From JAKFEW01 sp036675505 (GTDB lineage Bacteria; Cyanobacteriota; Sericytochromatia; S15B-MN24; JAQBPE01): 64,000 nucleotides of DNA. The stretch lies in assembly GCA_036675505.1 (NCBI GenBank), contig JAKFEW010000047.1:23545-87544 (forward strand), given 5' to 3'. Within the stretch, counting starts at the first letter, position 1; the number at the start of each line of letters is the position of its first letter. The translations under genes were made by a program, and so were the position numbers. The notes beneath the pieces were generated by a model that worked only from the letters and a program-made list of their open reading frames with translations, was not told the DNA's origin and searched no databases. Below, piece after piece: positions 50,622 to 59,228 of this stretch.

Positions 50622-52220
50622 TTGGCGCGCAGGTTCGCCCTCTGGGCGGGAATCGCGGTTCTCTATTGCGTAGCGGGCTGGGTCGGCAAGCAGATGGCGT
50701 TGCCGCCCGGCTACGTCTGCGCGGTCTGGCCGCCTTCCGGCATCGCCCTCGCGGCCGTCCTGCTGTTCGGCCCAGGCGTCTGGCCGAGCGTGTGGCTGGG
50801 CTCATTCGTGGGCAACCTGACCTCGCCTATGGGCGTCGCGCCCACCCTGACGAGCATCGCCGTCGCGACCGCGATCGCCACCGGCGCCGCGCTGCAAGCG
50901 CATATCGGGGCCTGGCTCGTGCGCCGTCACGGCTTCCGCCCCGAGCTCGACCGCGTTGAGGATGTCTTCCAGCTCGTCACCCTGGGCGGCCTACTCGCTT
51001 GCCTGCTGAATGCCTCGATCGGCACGATCGCGCTCGACCTCGCTGGGCTGATGAGCGGCGCCCCGGCCACCCAGGCCTGGTTCACGTGGTGGCTCGGCGA
51101 CTCACTGGGTGTGATCCTGATCGCGCCGTTGTGCCTCGTGTTCGCGACTCGGCACGCCCCGCCCGCGCGCGAGAAGGTCATCGAGTTCGCGGGCTGGCTC
51201 GTGGCGGCGTTGGTGATCGGCACGGTGGCTTTCCACCCGGCCGTCGGCATCAGCTTCCTGCTCGCCCCGCTGCTGGTCTGGGCCGCGCTGCGCTTCGGGC
51301 CGCGCGGCGGCGTGGCGGCCGTCGTCGTCGTCGCGGCGCAGGCGATCGGGCTGACGGCGCTGGGGTGGAGCCATTTCGTGCGGCCTTCGCTCAACGACTC
51401 CTTGCTCGTGCTGGACACCTTCCTCGTCGCGATGGCCGTGCCTACGCTGGTGCTGATCGCGGCGCTGACCGCGCGCCGGCGCGCCGAGGCCGAGCTGCTG
51501 ACGGCGAACGTGCGCCTCCAGGAGCTGGACCGGCTCAAGACCGAGTTCGTCAACGCGGTCTCGCACGAGCTGCGCACGCCGATCACCTCGATCGTGGGCT
51601 ATGCCGACTTCCTGGCGGAAGAGACCGTGGGCCCGCTCAACCCCCAACAGCGGGCCTTCGTGGGCCACGTCCGCACCAACAGCCTGCGCCTCCGGTACCT
51701 GGTGGACGACCTGCTGGACGTCGCCCAGATCGAGGCGGGCACCTTCAAGCTGCGGCTCGACGAGGCCGACCTGTGCGCCAAGGCCGAGGAGGTCGCGGCC
51801 GGCATGCGGCTGCAGCTGCGCGAGGCCCGCATCGCGCTCGTGGTCGAGTGCCCCGCGGAGGCGCCGCGGGTGCGGATGGATGGCGGCCGAATGGCTCAGG
51901 TGTTGATCAATTTGTTGAGCAACGCGCAGAAGTACTCGCCCGAGGGCGGACGCATCGTGCTGCGGGTCCGGCCCGAGCACGAGACGGTGCGCGTCGAGGT
52001 GACGGACGCGGGCCCGGGCATCGGGGCCGACGACGTCGCGCGCCTGTTCCGGCGCTTCAGCCAGCTGGACGGCCGCCGGGGCGGCACCGGGCTCGGGCTC
52101 GCCATCAGCAAGGCGCTGGTCGAGGCACACGGCGGCACGATCGGCGTCGAGAGCGTCATCGGCCAGGGCAGCACCTTCTGGTTCACGCTGCCGATCAACG
52201 GGCCGGCGGACGCGAGCTGA
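50622..52220 (+). CDS. MASE1-domain sensor histidine kinase
   Basis: 532 residues. TTG 50622 is supported by AAGGAG eight bases upstream. The N-terminal ~285 residues form eight membrane spans of the MASE1 type (VCAVWPPSGIALAAVLLFGP, VWLGSFVGNLTSPMG). HisKA carries VSHELRTPITSIVGYADFLA (His about residue 314), HATPase_c carries LINLLSNAQKYSP, DAGPGIGADDV and GGTGLGLAISKALVEAHGG. MASE1 sensors often bind ligands within the membrane. No cognate regulator is adjacent. It is convergent with modA, overlapping it by 26 bases at the 3' ends. Confidence 0.93.
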   Translation: MARRFALWAGIAVLYCVAGWVGKQMALPPGYVCAVWPPSGIALAAVLLFGPGVWPSVWLGSFVGNLTSPMGVAPTLTSIAVATAIATGAALQAHIGAWLVRRHGFRPELDRVEDVFQLVTLGGLLACLLNASIGTIALDLAGLMSGAPATQAWFTWWLGDSLGVILIAPLCLVFATRHAPPAREKVIEFAGWLVAALVIGTVAFHPAVGISFLLAPLLVWAALRFGPRGGVAAVVVVAAQAIGLTALGWSHFVRPSLNDSLLVLDTFLVAMAVPTLVLIAALTARRRAEAELLTANVRLQELDRLKTEFVNAVSHELRTPITSIVGYADFLAEETVGPLNPQQRAFVGHVRTNSLRLRYLVDDLLDVAQIEAGTFKLRLDEADLCAKAEEVAAGMRLQLREARIALVVECPAEAPRVRMDGGRMAQVLINLLSNAQKYSPEGGRIVLRVRPEHETVRVEVTDAGPGIGADDVARLFRRFSQLDGRRGGTGLGLAISKALVEAHGGTIGVESVIGQGSTFWFTLPINGPADAS

Positions 52221-52983
52221 GCGGCTGAAATCCGTACGTCGCCAGGATCCGACGGCCCTCGGGGCCGCGCACGAAGGTGAAAAACGCCACAGCGGCCGCG
52301 GCCGCCCGGCTGCGCTTCAGCACCACCGCTTCTTGCACCAGCGGCGGATACCAGGCCTGTGGCACCAGCCAGTGGCGCCCCTCCCGCAGTCCCTGTGAGC
52401 CGAGCAACGAGCGCGGCACGAACGCGACCTGGGCCGCGCCGGTCGTGGCGAACTGGGCCGCCTGCGAGGCATTCTCGCCCAGCGCCAGGCGAGGCTGCAC
52501 GCGGGTCCAGACGCCTGCGTGGCGCAACGCGGCCTCGGCGGCGCGGCCGTAGGGCGCGTGGGCCGGGTTGGCGATGGCGATGCGGGTCACGCGCGGATCG
52601 TCGAGCGCGGCGAGCCCCCGGCCGACGTCCACGCCGCTGTCCTTGCCCGTCCAGAGCGCGATCTGGCCGACGCCGTAGACGAAGCGCGTGCCGGGCGCCG
52701 CGAGGCCCTTGGCCTCGAGCGCGCGCGCGTAGCCCGCGTCGGCGGAGAAGAACGCATCGTACGGCGCGCCATTGGCGATCTGCGCGAACAGCTTGCCCGA
52801 GGAGCCGAAGGCCGTCTCGACGCGGGCCCCGCCGTGCCTGGCATGCGCCTCGGCGAGCGCCGGCAACGCCTGGCGAAGGTCTGAAGCGGCGGCCACCAGG
52901 AGGGCGGGGGGCGCGCTTACTTCGGCCGTGGCCGGCGCGGTGGTCACGAGCGCGGCGATGAGGGCGAGGAGGAGGGGTTTCAT
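52195..52983 (-). CDS. modA: molybdate ABC transporter substrate-binding protein
   Basis: 262 residues with a Sec signal (MKPLLLALIAALVTTAPATA, cleaved before EVS). ModA-type features are ALLVAAASDLRQALPALAEA, VETAFGSSGKLFAQIANGAP (the SSGKL turn binds the oxyanion), DAFFSADAGYARALEAKGLA and ATTGAAQVAFVPRSLLG. It captures molybdate or tungstate in the periplasm for ModBC. It follows modB on the same strand, 54 bases downstream. No modC follows. The 3' end overlaps the kinase gene. Confidence 0.93.
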   Translation of the reverse strand: MKPLLLALIAALVTTAPATAEVSAPPALLVAAASDLRQALPALAEAHARHGGARVETAFGSSGKLFAQIANGAPYDAFFSADAGYARALEAKGLAAPGTRFVYGVGQIALWTGKDSGVDVGRGLAALDDPRVTRIAIANPAHAPYGRAAEAALRHAGVWTRVQPRLALGENASQAAQFATTGAAQVAFVPRSLLGSQGLREGRHWLVPQAWYPPLVQEAVVLKRSRAAAAAVAFFTFVRGPEGRRILATYGFQPLSSRPPAR

Positions 52984-53037
52984 GGCGCGCTCCCGCGGTC
53001 GGCGTCGGTCCTGCGGCGTCGGCTTCGACTGCCGGCG

Positions 53038-53712
53038 TCAGTCCTGGCTGCCCAGGGCGATCGCCCGCCGGTTCGCCAGGTAGATACCCAGCAGCACGGC
53101 ATAGGAGAACACGAGCAGGGACAGCGCCAGGGTATGGGCCTCGCCGTAGCGCAACGATTCGACGAGGTCGTAGATGGCGATCGACACGGTCTGCGTCTTG
53201 CCCGGCAGGTTGCCGCCCACCATCAAAACGACGCCGAACTCGCCCAGGGTGTGGGCGAAGGACAACACGGCCGCCGTCACGATGCCGGGCGCGCCGAGCG
53301 GCAGCGCGATCCAGCGGAAGGCCTGGAGCGGGGTCGCCCCCATCGTCCAGGCGGCATCGTAGAGCTCGCCGTCGATCTTCGCGAAGGTGGTCTGCATCGG
53401 CTGGATCGCGAACGGCAGGCTATAGAAGACCGAGGCGACCACCAGGCCCGGGAAGGAGAACGCGAGCGGCTGCCGGAACACGGCCTGCCAGGCCTGGCCG
53501 AGCCAGCCGTGGTCGCCCATCGCGAGCAGCAGGTAGAAGCCGAGCACGGTGGGCGGCAGCACCAGCGGCAAGGCGACCAGCGCCTCGACGAAGGGCTTCC
53601 AGCGGCCGCGCGCGCCGGCCAGCCAAAAAGCGGCAGGGGTGCCCACGACGAGCAGGATCGCCGTCGTGATCGCGGCGAGCTGGAGCGTGAGCAGGAGTGA
53701 GGCGTGAATCAT
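53038..53712 (-). CDS. modB: molybdate ABC transporter permease
   Basis: 224 residues. Five to six membrane spans in the standard ModB/BinPDT_comp1 pattern: LLTLQLAAITTAILLVVGTP, LPLVLPPTVLGFYLLLAMGD and the EAA loop DAAWTMGATPLQAFRWIALPLG APG that contacts the ATPase, then LSFAHTLGEFGVVLMVGGNL. It works with ModA and normally with the ATPase ModC. Upstream (higher coordinates) lies an unrelated small gene on the other strand. The ATPase must be encoded elsewhere or shared. Confidence 0.95.
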   Translation of the reverse strand: MIHASLLLTLQLAAITTAILLVVGTPAAFWLAGARGRWKPFVEALVALPLVLPPTVLGFYLLLAMGDHGWLGQAWQAVFRQPLAFSFPGLVVASVFYSLPFAIQPMQTTFAKIDGELYDAAWTMGATPLQAFRWIALPLGAPGIVTAAVLSFAHTLGEFGVVLMVGGNLPGKTQTVSIAIYDLVESLRYGEAHTLALSLLVFSYAVLLGIYLANRRAIALGSQD

Positions 53713-53791
53713 GGCGCACTTATGTTAGACTGTTCAGTCGCTGTTCCGCTCGGTGGACCGGCGCACCACATCTGACCTTTCAGGAGGACCA

Positions 53792-54016
53792 ATGCCCGTT
53801 CAGACCTATCTCGAAACCGCCCTCGACAAGGCCTACGAGAACAAGTCCCTCAGCGAGATCCTCGCTGCCAGCCCGGCCGCGCTCGCGGGCGTGTCCGAGA
53901 AGGACGCGGAGCTGCTGAAGCAGGCCTTCGGGATCGCTTCGATCAAGGACATGGCCACCAACAAGTTCTTCCTGACCGCCCAGGCGCTCGCCAACCTGGC
54001 CGCCGTCAAGAAGTAG
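53792..54016 (+). CDS. small 74-residue protein, unknown function
   Basis: ATG 53792 is fixed by CAGGAGG four bases upstream. The sequence is MPVQTYLETALDKAYENKSL, a Ser/Ala helix-turn (AASPAALAGVSEKDAELLKQ) and FFLTAQALANLAAVKK: an all-helical, soluble protein without cysteines. The pattern of short helices around SEKDAEL resembles small helix-hairpin-helix-like proteins, but no family is certain. It stands alone with its own strong terminator, so it is probably expressed well from its own promoter. Confidence 0.75.
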   Translation: MPVQTYLETALDKAYENKSLSEILAASPAALAGVSEKDAELLKQAFGIASIKDMATNKFFLTAQALANLAAVKK

Positions 54017-54029
54017 GCCCAATAGACCG

Positions 54030-54066
54030 GAAAGACCCGCGGAGCGCCTGGCGCTCCGCGGGTCTT
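54030..54066 (+). terminator. strong intrinsic terminator
   Basis: AAAGACCCGCGGAGCGC and GCGCTCCGCGGGTCTTT, 17 perfect pairs around a CTG loop, ending in TTT. It follows the small gene at 53792 and also faces the gene at 54082. Confidence 0.9.
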
Positions 54067-54081
54067 TCGCATGGTGGGTGA

Positions 54082-55122
54082 TCAGTCCTTGCGGTAGTTC
54101 ACGCCGTCGGCGTGCGACTCCACGTCCTTGATCGGCAGCAGGAGCAGCTCGCCCCAGGGGTTGCGGATCTTGTAGCGGTTCTTGACCTTGTCGAAGCCGA
54201 TGACCTGCACCTCATGGCCGCCGCCGCCGGCGGTGTTGAAGCCGACCAGCACCGGCTTCTTGGCGGTCGCGCCGCGCAGGATCGCGACGAGCTTCTTCTT
54301 GGGCGTCTCGCTCGCGTAGACCGTCGTGTACTTGCCGATGAGCAACGCGGTCTGGACCGACGAGACGTCGGCGTCCATCGCGCCTTGCCATTTCTCGCCC
54401 TTCTTGTTGGTGGTGGTATCGGTCTTGTTGTCGTAGTGCGCCCCGTTGCCGTTGTGCCGGGCCTCGGCTTCCATGATCGCGGGCTGGAACAGGTTGCCCG
54501 TGATCGTGCGGTCGGGGAACGGGATGTAGTCGGCCGACGAGAGCTTGAGCTTGCCGTCGCGGGCCGTCACCTGGCCGTCGCCGGCCGCGAGGCCGGCGAT
54601 GATGCGCACGTACTCGCCGGGCGCCGAGCGCGCCAGGGCCGACTGGATGCTGGTGGCGGTGCAGGTGTTGTGCTCGGCCTGGGCGATCGTGCTCGGCCGG
54701 CCGACGTCGCGGATGATCTCGGTGAGCAGCGCGGCGTTCTTGATCTTGTGCTTGAGGGGCTTGTCGACCAGCGCCCAGAGGTTGTCGGCCAGCGTGTGGC
54801 CGGTGGCGTCCTTGTATTGCACGCGGCGGTTCGCGACGAGGGCCTCGAGCTGGGCCTTGGTGGCGGCGTCCAGCTTGCCCATGATGGAGCGCAGCGCGAT
54901 TTGCTGGTCCTTGGGCAGCGCGGTCAGCTCGGCCTTGTAGGCCTTCTGGGTGTAGTCGGCGTGGCCCGTGCGCGAGCTGGTCTTGCGCTCGAGCCCCTCG
55001 TCGTCGAAGTCCACGCCATCGGCCGCGGCGATCTGGAAGGGCGCTGCTACCGACTCGGCGGCAAACGCCGGCGGGGCCGTAAGGGCCAGGCATGCGGCGA
55101 ATAGAATGGCATATCGGATCAC
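54082..55122 (-). CDS. secreted papain-fold (C39/C1-like) cysteine peptidase-like protein
   Basis: 346 residues. GTG 55122 has GGAGG five bases upstream, and gives the signal peptide MIRYAILFAACLALTAPPAF (cleaved after AFA). A helical N-terminal region is followed by a papain-like core: Cys in AEHNTCTATSIQSALARSAP (about residue 155), His in GGGGHEVQVIGFDKVKN near residue 310, and Asn/Trp in RYKIRNPWGELLLLPI. Cys, His and Asn in this order form the catalytic triad of papain-fold peptidases and transglutaminases. Proteolytic activity is inferred. No inhibitor gene is close by. Confidence 0.8.
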   Translation of the reverse strand: MIRYAILFAACLALTAPPAFAAESVAAPFQIAAADGVDFDDEGLERKTSSRTGHADYTQKAYKAELTALPKDQQIALRSIMGKLDAATKAQLEALVANRRVQYKDATGHTLADNLWALVDKPLKHKIKNAALLTEIIRDVGRPSTIAQAEHNTCTATSIQSALARSAPGEYVRIIAGLAAGDGQVTARDGKLKLSSADYIPFPDRTITGNLFQPAIMEAEARHNGNGAHYDNKTDTTTNKKGEKWQGAMDADVSSVQTALLIGKYTTVYASETPKKKLVAILRGATAKKPVLVGFNTAGGGGHEVQVIGFDKVKNRYKIRNPWGELLLLPIKDVESHADGVNYRKD

Positions 55123-55331
55123 TGGGGCCTCCAAATCGGCTCGAATCAAATGATGGTTTCCACGGCGTTACACTGCCGAGACTGCGGGAACAATGGGCGG
55201 GCCCGCTTTCAACAGGCGAGCTCGTCTCTACATTCTGCCCGGGCGGTACGTCCGTCTCACTTGTCAGCAGGGACGATCCCCCATTTGCCCGCGTGCCGTG
55301 CGTACCGGGACCGCCTTTTAGAGGAGTTGTA

Positions 55332-56117
<786 letters not shown>

Positions 56118-56145
56118 GTAAGTCGCCTTCGCTTCGGGGAGCCGC

Positions 56146-57000
56146 CTACCAGACCACGTCGCGCACGAGCCCCACGCGCTCGAGCGCGCGGATCACGTAC
56201 TTGTTGATGTCGATTTCCCACCACGCCACGCCGTGCGCAGCCTTGCCGGGCCGCGCATGGTGGTTGTTGTGCCAGGCGTCGCCCAGCGTGGGGAGGGCCA
56301 GCCAGGGGACGTTGGTGCTGAGGTCGCGCGTCTCGAAGCGGCGGTAGCCGGCCTTCGGGATGTGGCCGAAGGCGTTCACCGCGTGCGTCACGTGGATCAA
56401 GGCGACCAGCGGGACGTACAGGCCCCAGAGGACCCCCGGCCAGCCCCAGACGGCGCCGATCGCCGCGGCGACCAGGAGGTGGGGCACCAGGTACTGGAAC
56501 GGGTTGAAGAGCCAGCGGTGGAACCAGTAGTCATGGACGTCGCGCGCCAACGGCAACATGTCGGCCAGCATCGCGCGGTCGATCTTGTGGGCCCAGAAGC
56601 CATGCGCGTACGCGAAGCCGTGGCGCGGCGTGTGGATGTCGTCAGGGCCGTCGCTGTGGGCGTGGTGGTGCCGGTGGATCGCCGCCCAGCGGACCGGGTC
56701 GCCGCCCAGGCTGACGGATGTCCCGAGGGCCAGGAAGAACCGCACCGGCGCGCTGGGGACCAGGCAGCGGTGGCTCACGATGCGATGCAGGTACAGGCTC
56801 GTGGCGAGGCACATCCACAGGTACAGGCCGAGCATCAGCGGGATGAACGCCGGCTGGAACGGCTGCGTGAGGGCCAGGGCGGCGAGCACGTGCTCGGTCA
56901 CGCGCGCGATCGTGGTGGCCGGCCCCCATGGGGCTGCCTTCAGCCGCTCGCCCATCGGCGGGCGGCTGATGGGCGGGATCGGCGTGATGACCTCGGCCAC
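56146..57000 (-). CDS. acyl-CoA/acyl-lipid delta-9-type fatty acid desaturase
   Basis: 284 residues. The three histidine boxes of membrane desaturases are present: HRIVSHR (box 1), HRHHHAHSD (box 2) and HNNHHARP (box 3), bound to two iron atoms in this family. Hydrophobic pairs of spans flank them (PFQPAFIPLMLGLYLWMCLA, YLVPHLLVAAAIGAVWGWPG). The enzyme introduces a cis double bond into fatty acyl chains, controlling membrane fluidity. It lacks an N-terminal cytochrome-b5 domain, so an external electron donor is needed. Closely followed by the SnoaL-like lipoprotein on the same strand (4-base gap). Confidence 0.94.
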   Translation of the reverse strand: MAEVITPIPPISRPPMGERLKAAPWGPATTIARVTEHVLAALALTQPFQPAFIPLMLGLYLWMCLATSLYLHRIVSHRCLVPSAPVRFFLALGTSVSLGGDPVRWAAIHRHHHAHSDGPDDIHTPRHGFAYAHGFWAHKIDRAMLADMLPLARDVHDYWFHRWLFNPFQYLVPHLLVAAAIGAVWGWPGVLWGLYVPLVALIHVTHAVNAFGHIPKAGYRRFETRDLSTNVPWLALPTLGDAWHNNHHARPGKAAHGVAWWEIDINKYVIRALERVGLVRDVVW

Positions 57001-57004
57001 TGGC

Positions 57005-57604
57005 CTACCGGCCGGCGGCCGGGCTCGGGGCGGGCGAAGTCGACGGCGCCGGGGCGGCGGGCGGCGTGCCGGCGGGCGTGGCGCCGATCTGGGCGTAGAA
57101 GCTCATCATGTCCACGGCGTACCAGCCCTCGACGATCTTGCCGCCGACGAAGCGATAGATCGAGATGCCCGTGATGGTGAAGGGCTTGCCGGAGGCCGGG
57201 ATGCCCATGAACTCGCCCTGGTGCACGCCCTTGAGCGTCCAGCGGACGGTCACCTTGTCGCCCTCGCCGATGACGTCGTCGAGCGTGCCCTTGAAACCAG
57301 GGAACGCCTTGTGCAGCCCCATCGAGCCCTGCTTGATCACCTCGATGCCGCGCAGCGGTTCGGGGCTCGTGGGGTGGTAGAGGACCACCTCGGGCGCGAA
57401 CACCTCGTCGGCGATCGCGACGTTGCCCTTGTTGTCGCCTTCTTCCAGCCAGCGGCGGATCGCCGCCTTGTTCCGCTCCACGTCGGCCGATGCGCTCGTG
57501 GCCTGCGGCATGGTCGCCTGCCCCGGCGACACCGCCGGCGCGCACCCGGCGAGGGCTGCGGCGAACATGGCGATCGCGATGGCATGGATGGTTGGTCGGT
57601 GCAC
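57005..57604 (-). CDS. SnoaL-like (NTF2-fold) lipoprotein
   Basis: 199 residues from GTG 57604; a TTG ten codons earlier is possible. Signal ends in lipobox LAGC (AAALAGC). The mature part begins with a Gln/Ser/Ala linker, then the SnoaL pattern VERNKAAIRRWLEEGDNKGN, VFAPEVVLYHPTSPEPLRGI and HKAFPGFKGTLDDVIGEGDK, with VTVRWTLKGVHQGEFMGIPA, the beta-bulge segment. This is the ester cyclase-like SnoaL family, an NTF2-like cone that holds small ligands. A Pro/Ala tail closes the protein. It is co-directional with the desaturase; a link between the two is not evident. Confidence 0.85.
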   Translation of the reverse strand: MHRPTIHAIAIAMFAAALAGCAPAVSPGQATMPQATSASADVERNKAAIRRWLEEGDNKGNVAIADEVFAPEVVLYHPTSPEPLRGIEVIKQGSMGLHKAFPGFKGTLDDVIGEGDKVTVRWTLKGVHQGEFMGIPASGKPFTITGISIYRFVGGKIVEGWYAVDMMSFYAQIGATPAGTPPAAPAPSTSPAPSPAAGR

Positions 57605-57700
57605 AGGAAGGCCCTCACGGTGGATAGCGCCCAACCATCATAACATCCTCGCCGCGGGGAATAATGAGGGTTGCCAGCCTGCTCCGAGGAGGATTTCATC

Positions 57701-58531
57701 GTGATCGATCGCATAGGCACCAGCGGAATGCCCAGCCCCTTCGTCGGGGGCACCGCCCCCGCGGCGCCTCCCGCCGACGCGGGCGTGGTCACGGAGGCCC
57801 CGTCGGCTCCGGCCTACGCGCCCGCGGGCTCACGGGATCAAAGTATCGTCAGCGGCCAGATCGGCGCCGTGCAGGGCGACCTCGCCGTTCCCAGTCCGGG
57901 GGGCGAGGCGCAGAGCGAGGCCGAGTTCGTGAAGGCCTCCTTCCGCCGCCTGCTCGGCCGCGAGGTCGACGACTCGGCCATGATGGCGGCCTCGATGGCG
58001 CTCGCGAACGGCCACCCGCGCGAGGACTTCCTCAAGGGCATCATGGAGAGCGAGGAGCGCAAGAACCTCACGAGCCTCGGCTTCACGGAGCTCAGCCCGA
58101 CGCCGCTGGCTCCCCTGCAGACCGTGCCGCACCTGCCGATCTACGACAGCATCAAGCTGCCGCTCACGAACCTGCCCGAGATGGTCATGCAGGCGCTGCG
58201 CGAGGCCAAGACCCTTCGCCCCGACATCATGGCCAAGATCGAGAAGCAGGGCGACGTGAAGAACGTGAAGAAGGAGAAGTGGTTCGCTTACGAGCTGATG
58301 ACCACGACCATCGGCATCCTGCGCGCGAACGGCATCGACGCGTCGCGCGTGGTCGCCTTCGGCGAGCAGGCCGTGGGCGACCCCGGCCGCTACGGCTTCG
58401 ACCAGCTGCGCATCGGCAACGGCCCCGCCATCGACGTCATGGGCGGCGACGAAGGCGTGTGCTTCCTCGAGCAGGAGGCCTGGTCGCGGCCGGAGAACGC
58501 GCCGACCGACGAGCACCGGAAGAAGGAGTAG
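57701..58531 (+). CDS. DUF4214-like protein, unknown function
   Basis: 276 residues from GTG 57701, set by GAGGAGG eight bases upstream. Residues about 75-125 carry the DUF4214 pattern EFVKASFRRLLGREVDD, then ANGHPREDFLKGIMESEERK, a helical repeat found in secreted/surface and phycobilisome-linker-like proteins. The start is Pro/Ala/Gly-rich (MPSPFVGGTAPAAPPADAG) without a signal peptide. After it come AYELMTTTIGILRANGIDAS and VVAFGEQAVGDPGRYGFDQL, an alpha/beta region. The next gene begins 27 bases later and both may be one transcription unit. No enzyme motif seen. Confidence 0.75.
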   Translation: MIDRIGTSGMPSPFVGGTAPAAPPADAGVVTEAPSAPAYAPAGSRDQSIVSGQIGAVQGDLAVPSPGGEAQSEAEFVKASFRRLLGREVDDSAMMAASMALANGHPREDFLKGIMESEERKNLTSLGFTELSPTPLAPLQTVPHLPIYDSIKLPLTNLPEMVMQALREAKTLRPDIMAKIEKQGDVKNVKKEKWFAYELMTTTIGILRANGIDASRVVAFGEQAVGDPGRYGFDQLRIGNGPAIDVMGGDEGVCFLEQEAWSRPENAPTDEHRKKE

Positions 58532-58557
58532 GCGAGGCCACAGAGAGTCCCGTCCGC

Positions 58558-59220
58558 GTGCTTCCCCCGTCGTCCAGGCAACAAGGCGACCGCGACGTCG
58601 ACAGCTGGCTTCTGGCGAAGGTTCGTCGCGGGACGCCGGCCGAGGCGCCCGAAGTCGTGGCCTTCCACCGCGAGTCGGAAGACTTCCTGCGGTCGTATCA
58701 CGCGCTGCGCGACGCCCTCTCCGGGCGGTTCCGGCTGATTCGCTACGTATTGTCGGTCTACCAGCGCCCGCAGGCGCAGTGGGCCGCCGCCGTCGCCGAG
58801 CTCCGCCCGGATCACGCCGGCCTCGCCCGCGCGATGCTCGCGCGGCTGGTCGACGCGCCCGAGACGATCCGCGATCTGTTGATCGCGAACGACCGCTTCG
58901 TGGATGCGGCGAAGGCTGCCACGCAGGTGCGCGAGGCGCGCACGCGGGTGATGAACGCCGAGCCCGCGCAGCAGCCGGCGCTGGCGGCGGCGATCGCGCT
59001 CGCGCTGCCCAAGCTCAAGGGGCGGCTCTACCTGCTCTCGACCTTCGATGCGACCTTCCGGGGCGACCCGGTGTTCGGCAGGCTCTTCCCGCCGATCGAG
59101 CGCGAGCGACGCCAGCAAAGGCCGCAGCCTTCGCCGCCGCCACCGACGGCGTCCGAGGCGCTCACGCGGACGGCGTCGAAGCTCCAGGAGGGGATGGACC
59201 GGCTGCTCAAAGGGCGCTAG
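58558..59220 (+). CDS. hypothetical helical protein
   Basis: 220 residues from GTG 58558; the RBS is weak (AGAGAG) and other starts cannot be excluded. The sequence is helical and Arg/Ala-rich: EVVAFHRESEDFLRSYHALR, VAELRPDHAGLARAMLARLV and VMNAEPAQQPALAAAIALAL, then a Pro-rich stretch (QPSPPPPTASEALTRTASKL) and a C-terminal amphipathic helix. It looks cytoplasmic, perhaps an interaction protein. It follows the DUF4214-type gene and converges on the large kinase gene. No family recognised. Confidence 0.65.
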   Translation: MLPPSSRQQGDRDVDSWLLAKVRRGTPAEAPEVVAFHRESEDFLRSYHALRDALSGRFRLIRYVLSVYQRPQAQWAAAVAELRPDHAGLARAMLARLVDAPETIRDLLIANDRFVDAAKAATQVREARTRVMNAEPAQQPALAAAIALALPKLKGRLYLLSTFDATFRGDPVFGRLFPPIERERRQQRPQPSPPPPTASEALTRTASKLQEGMDRLLKGR

Positions 59221-59228
59221 CCCTGGGG

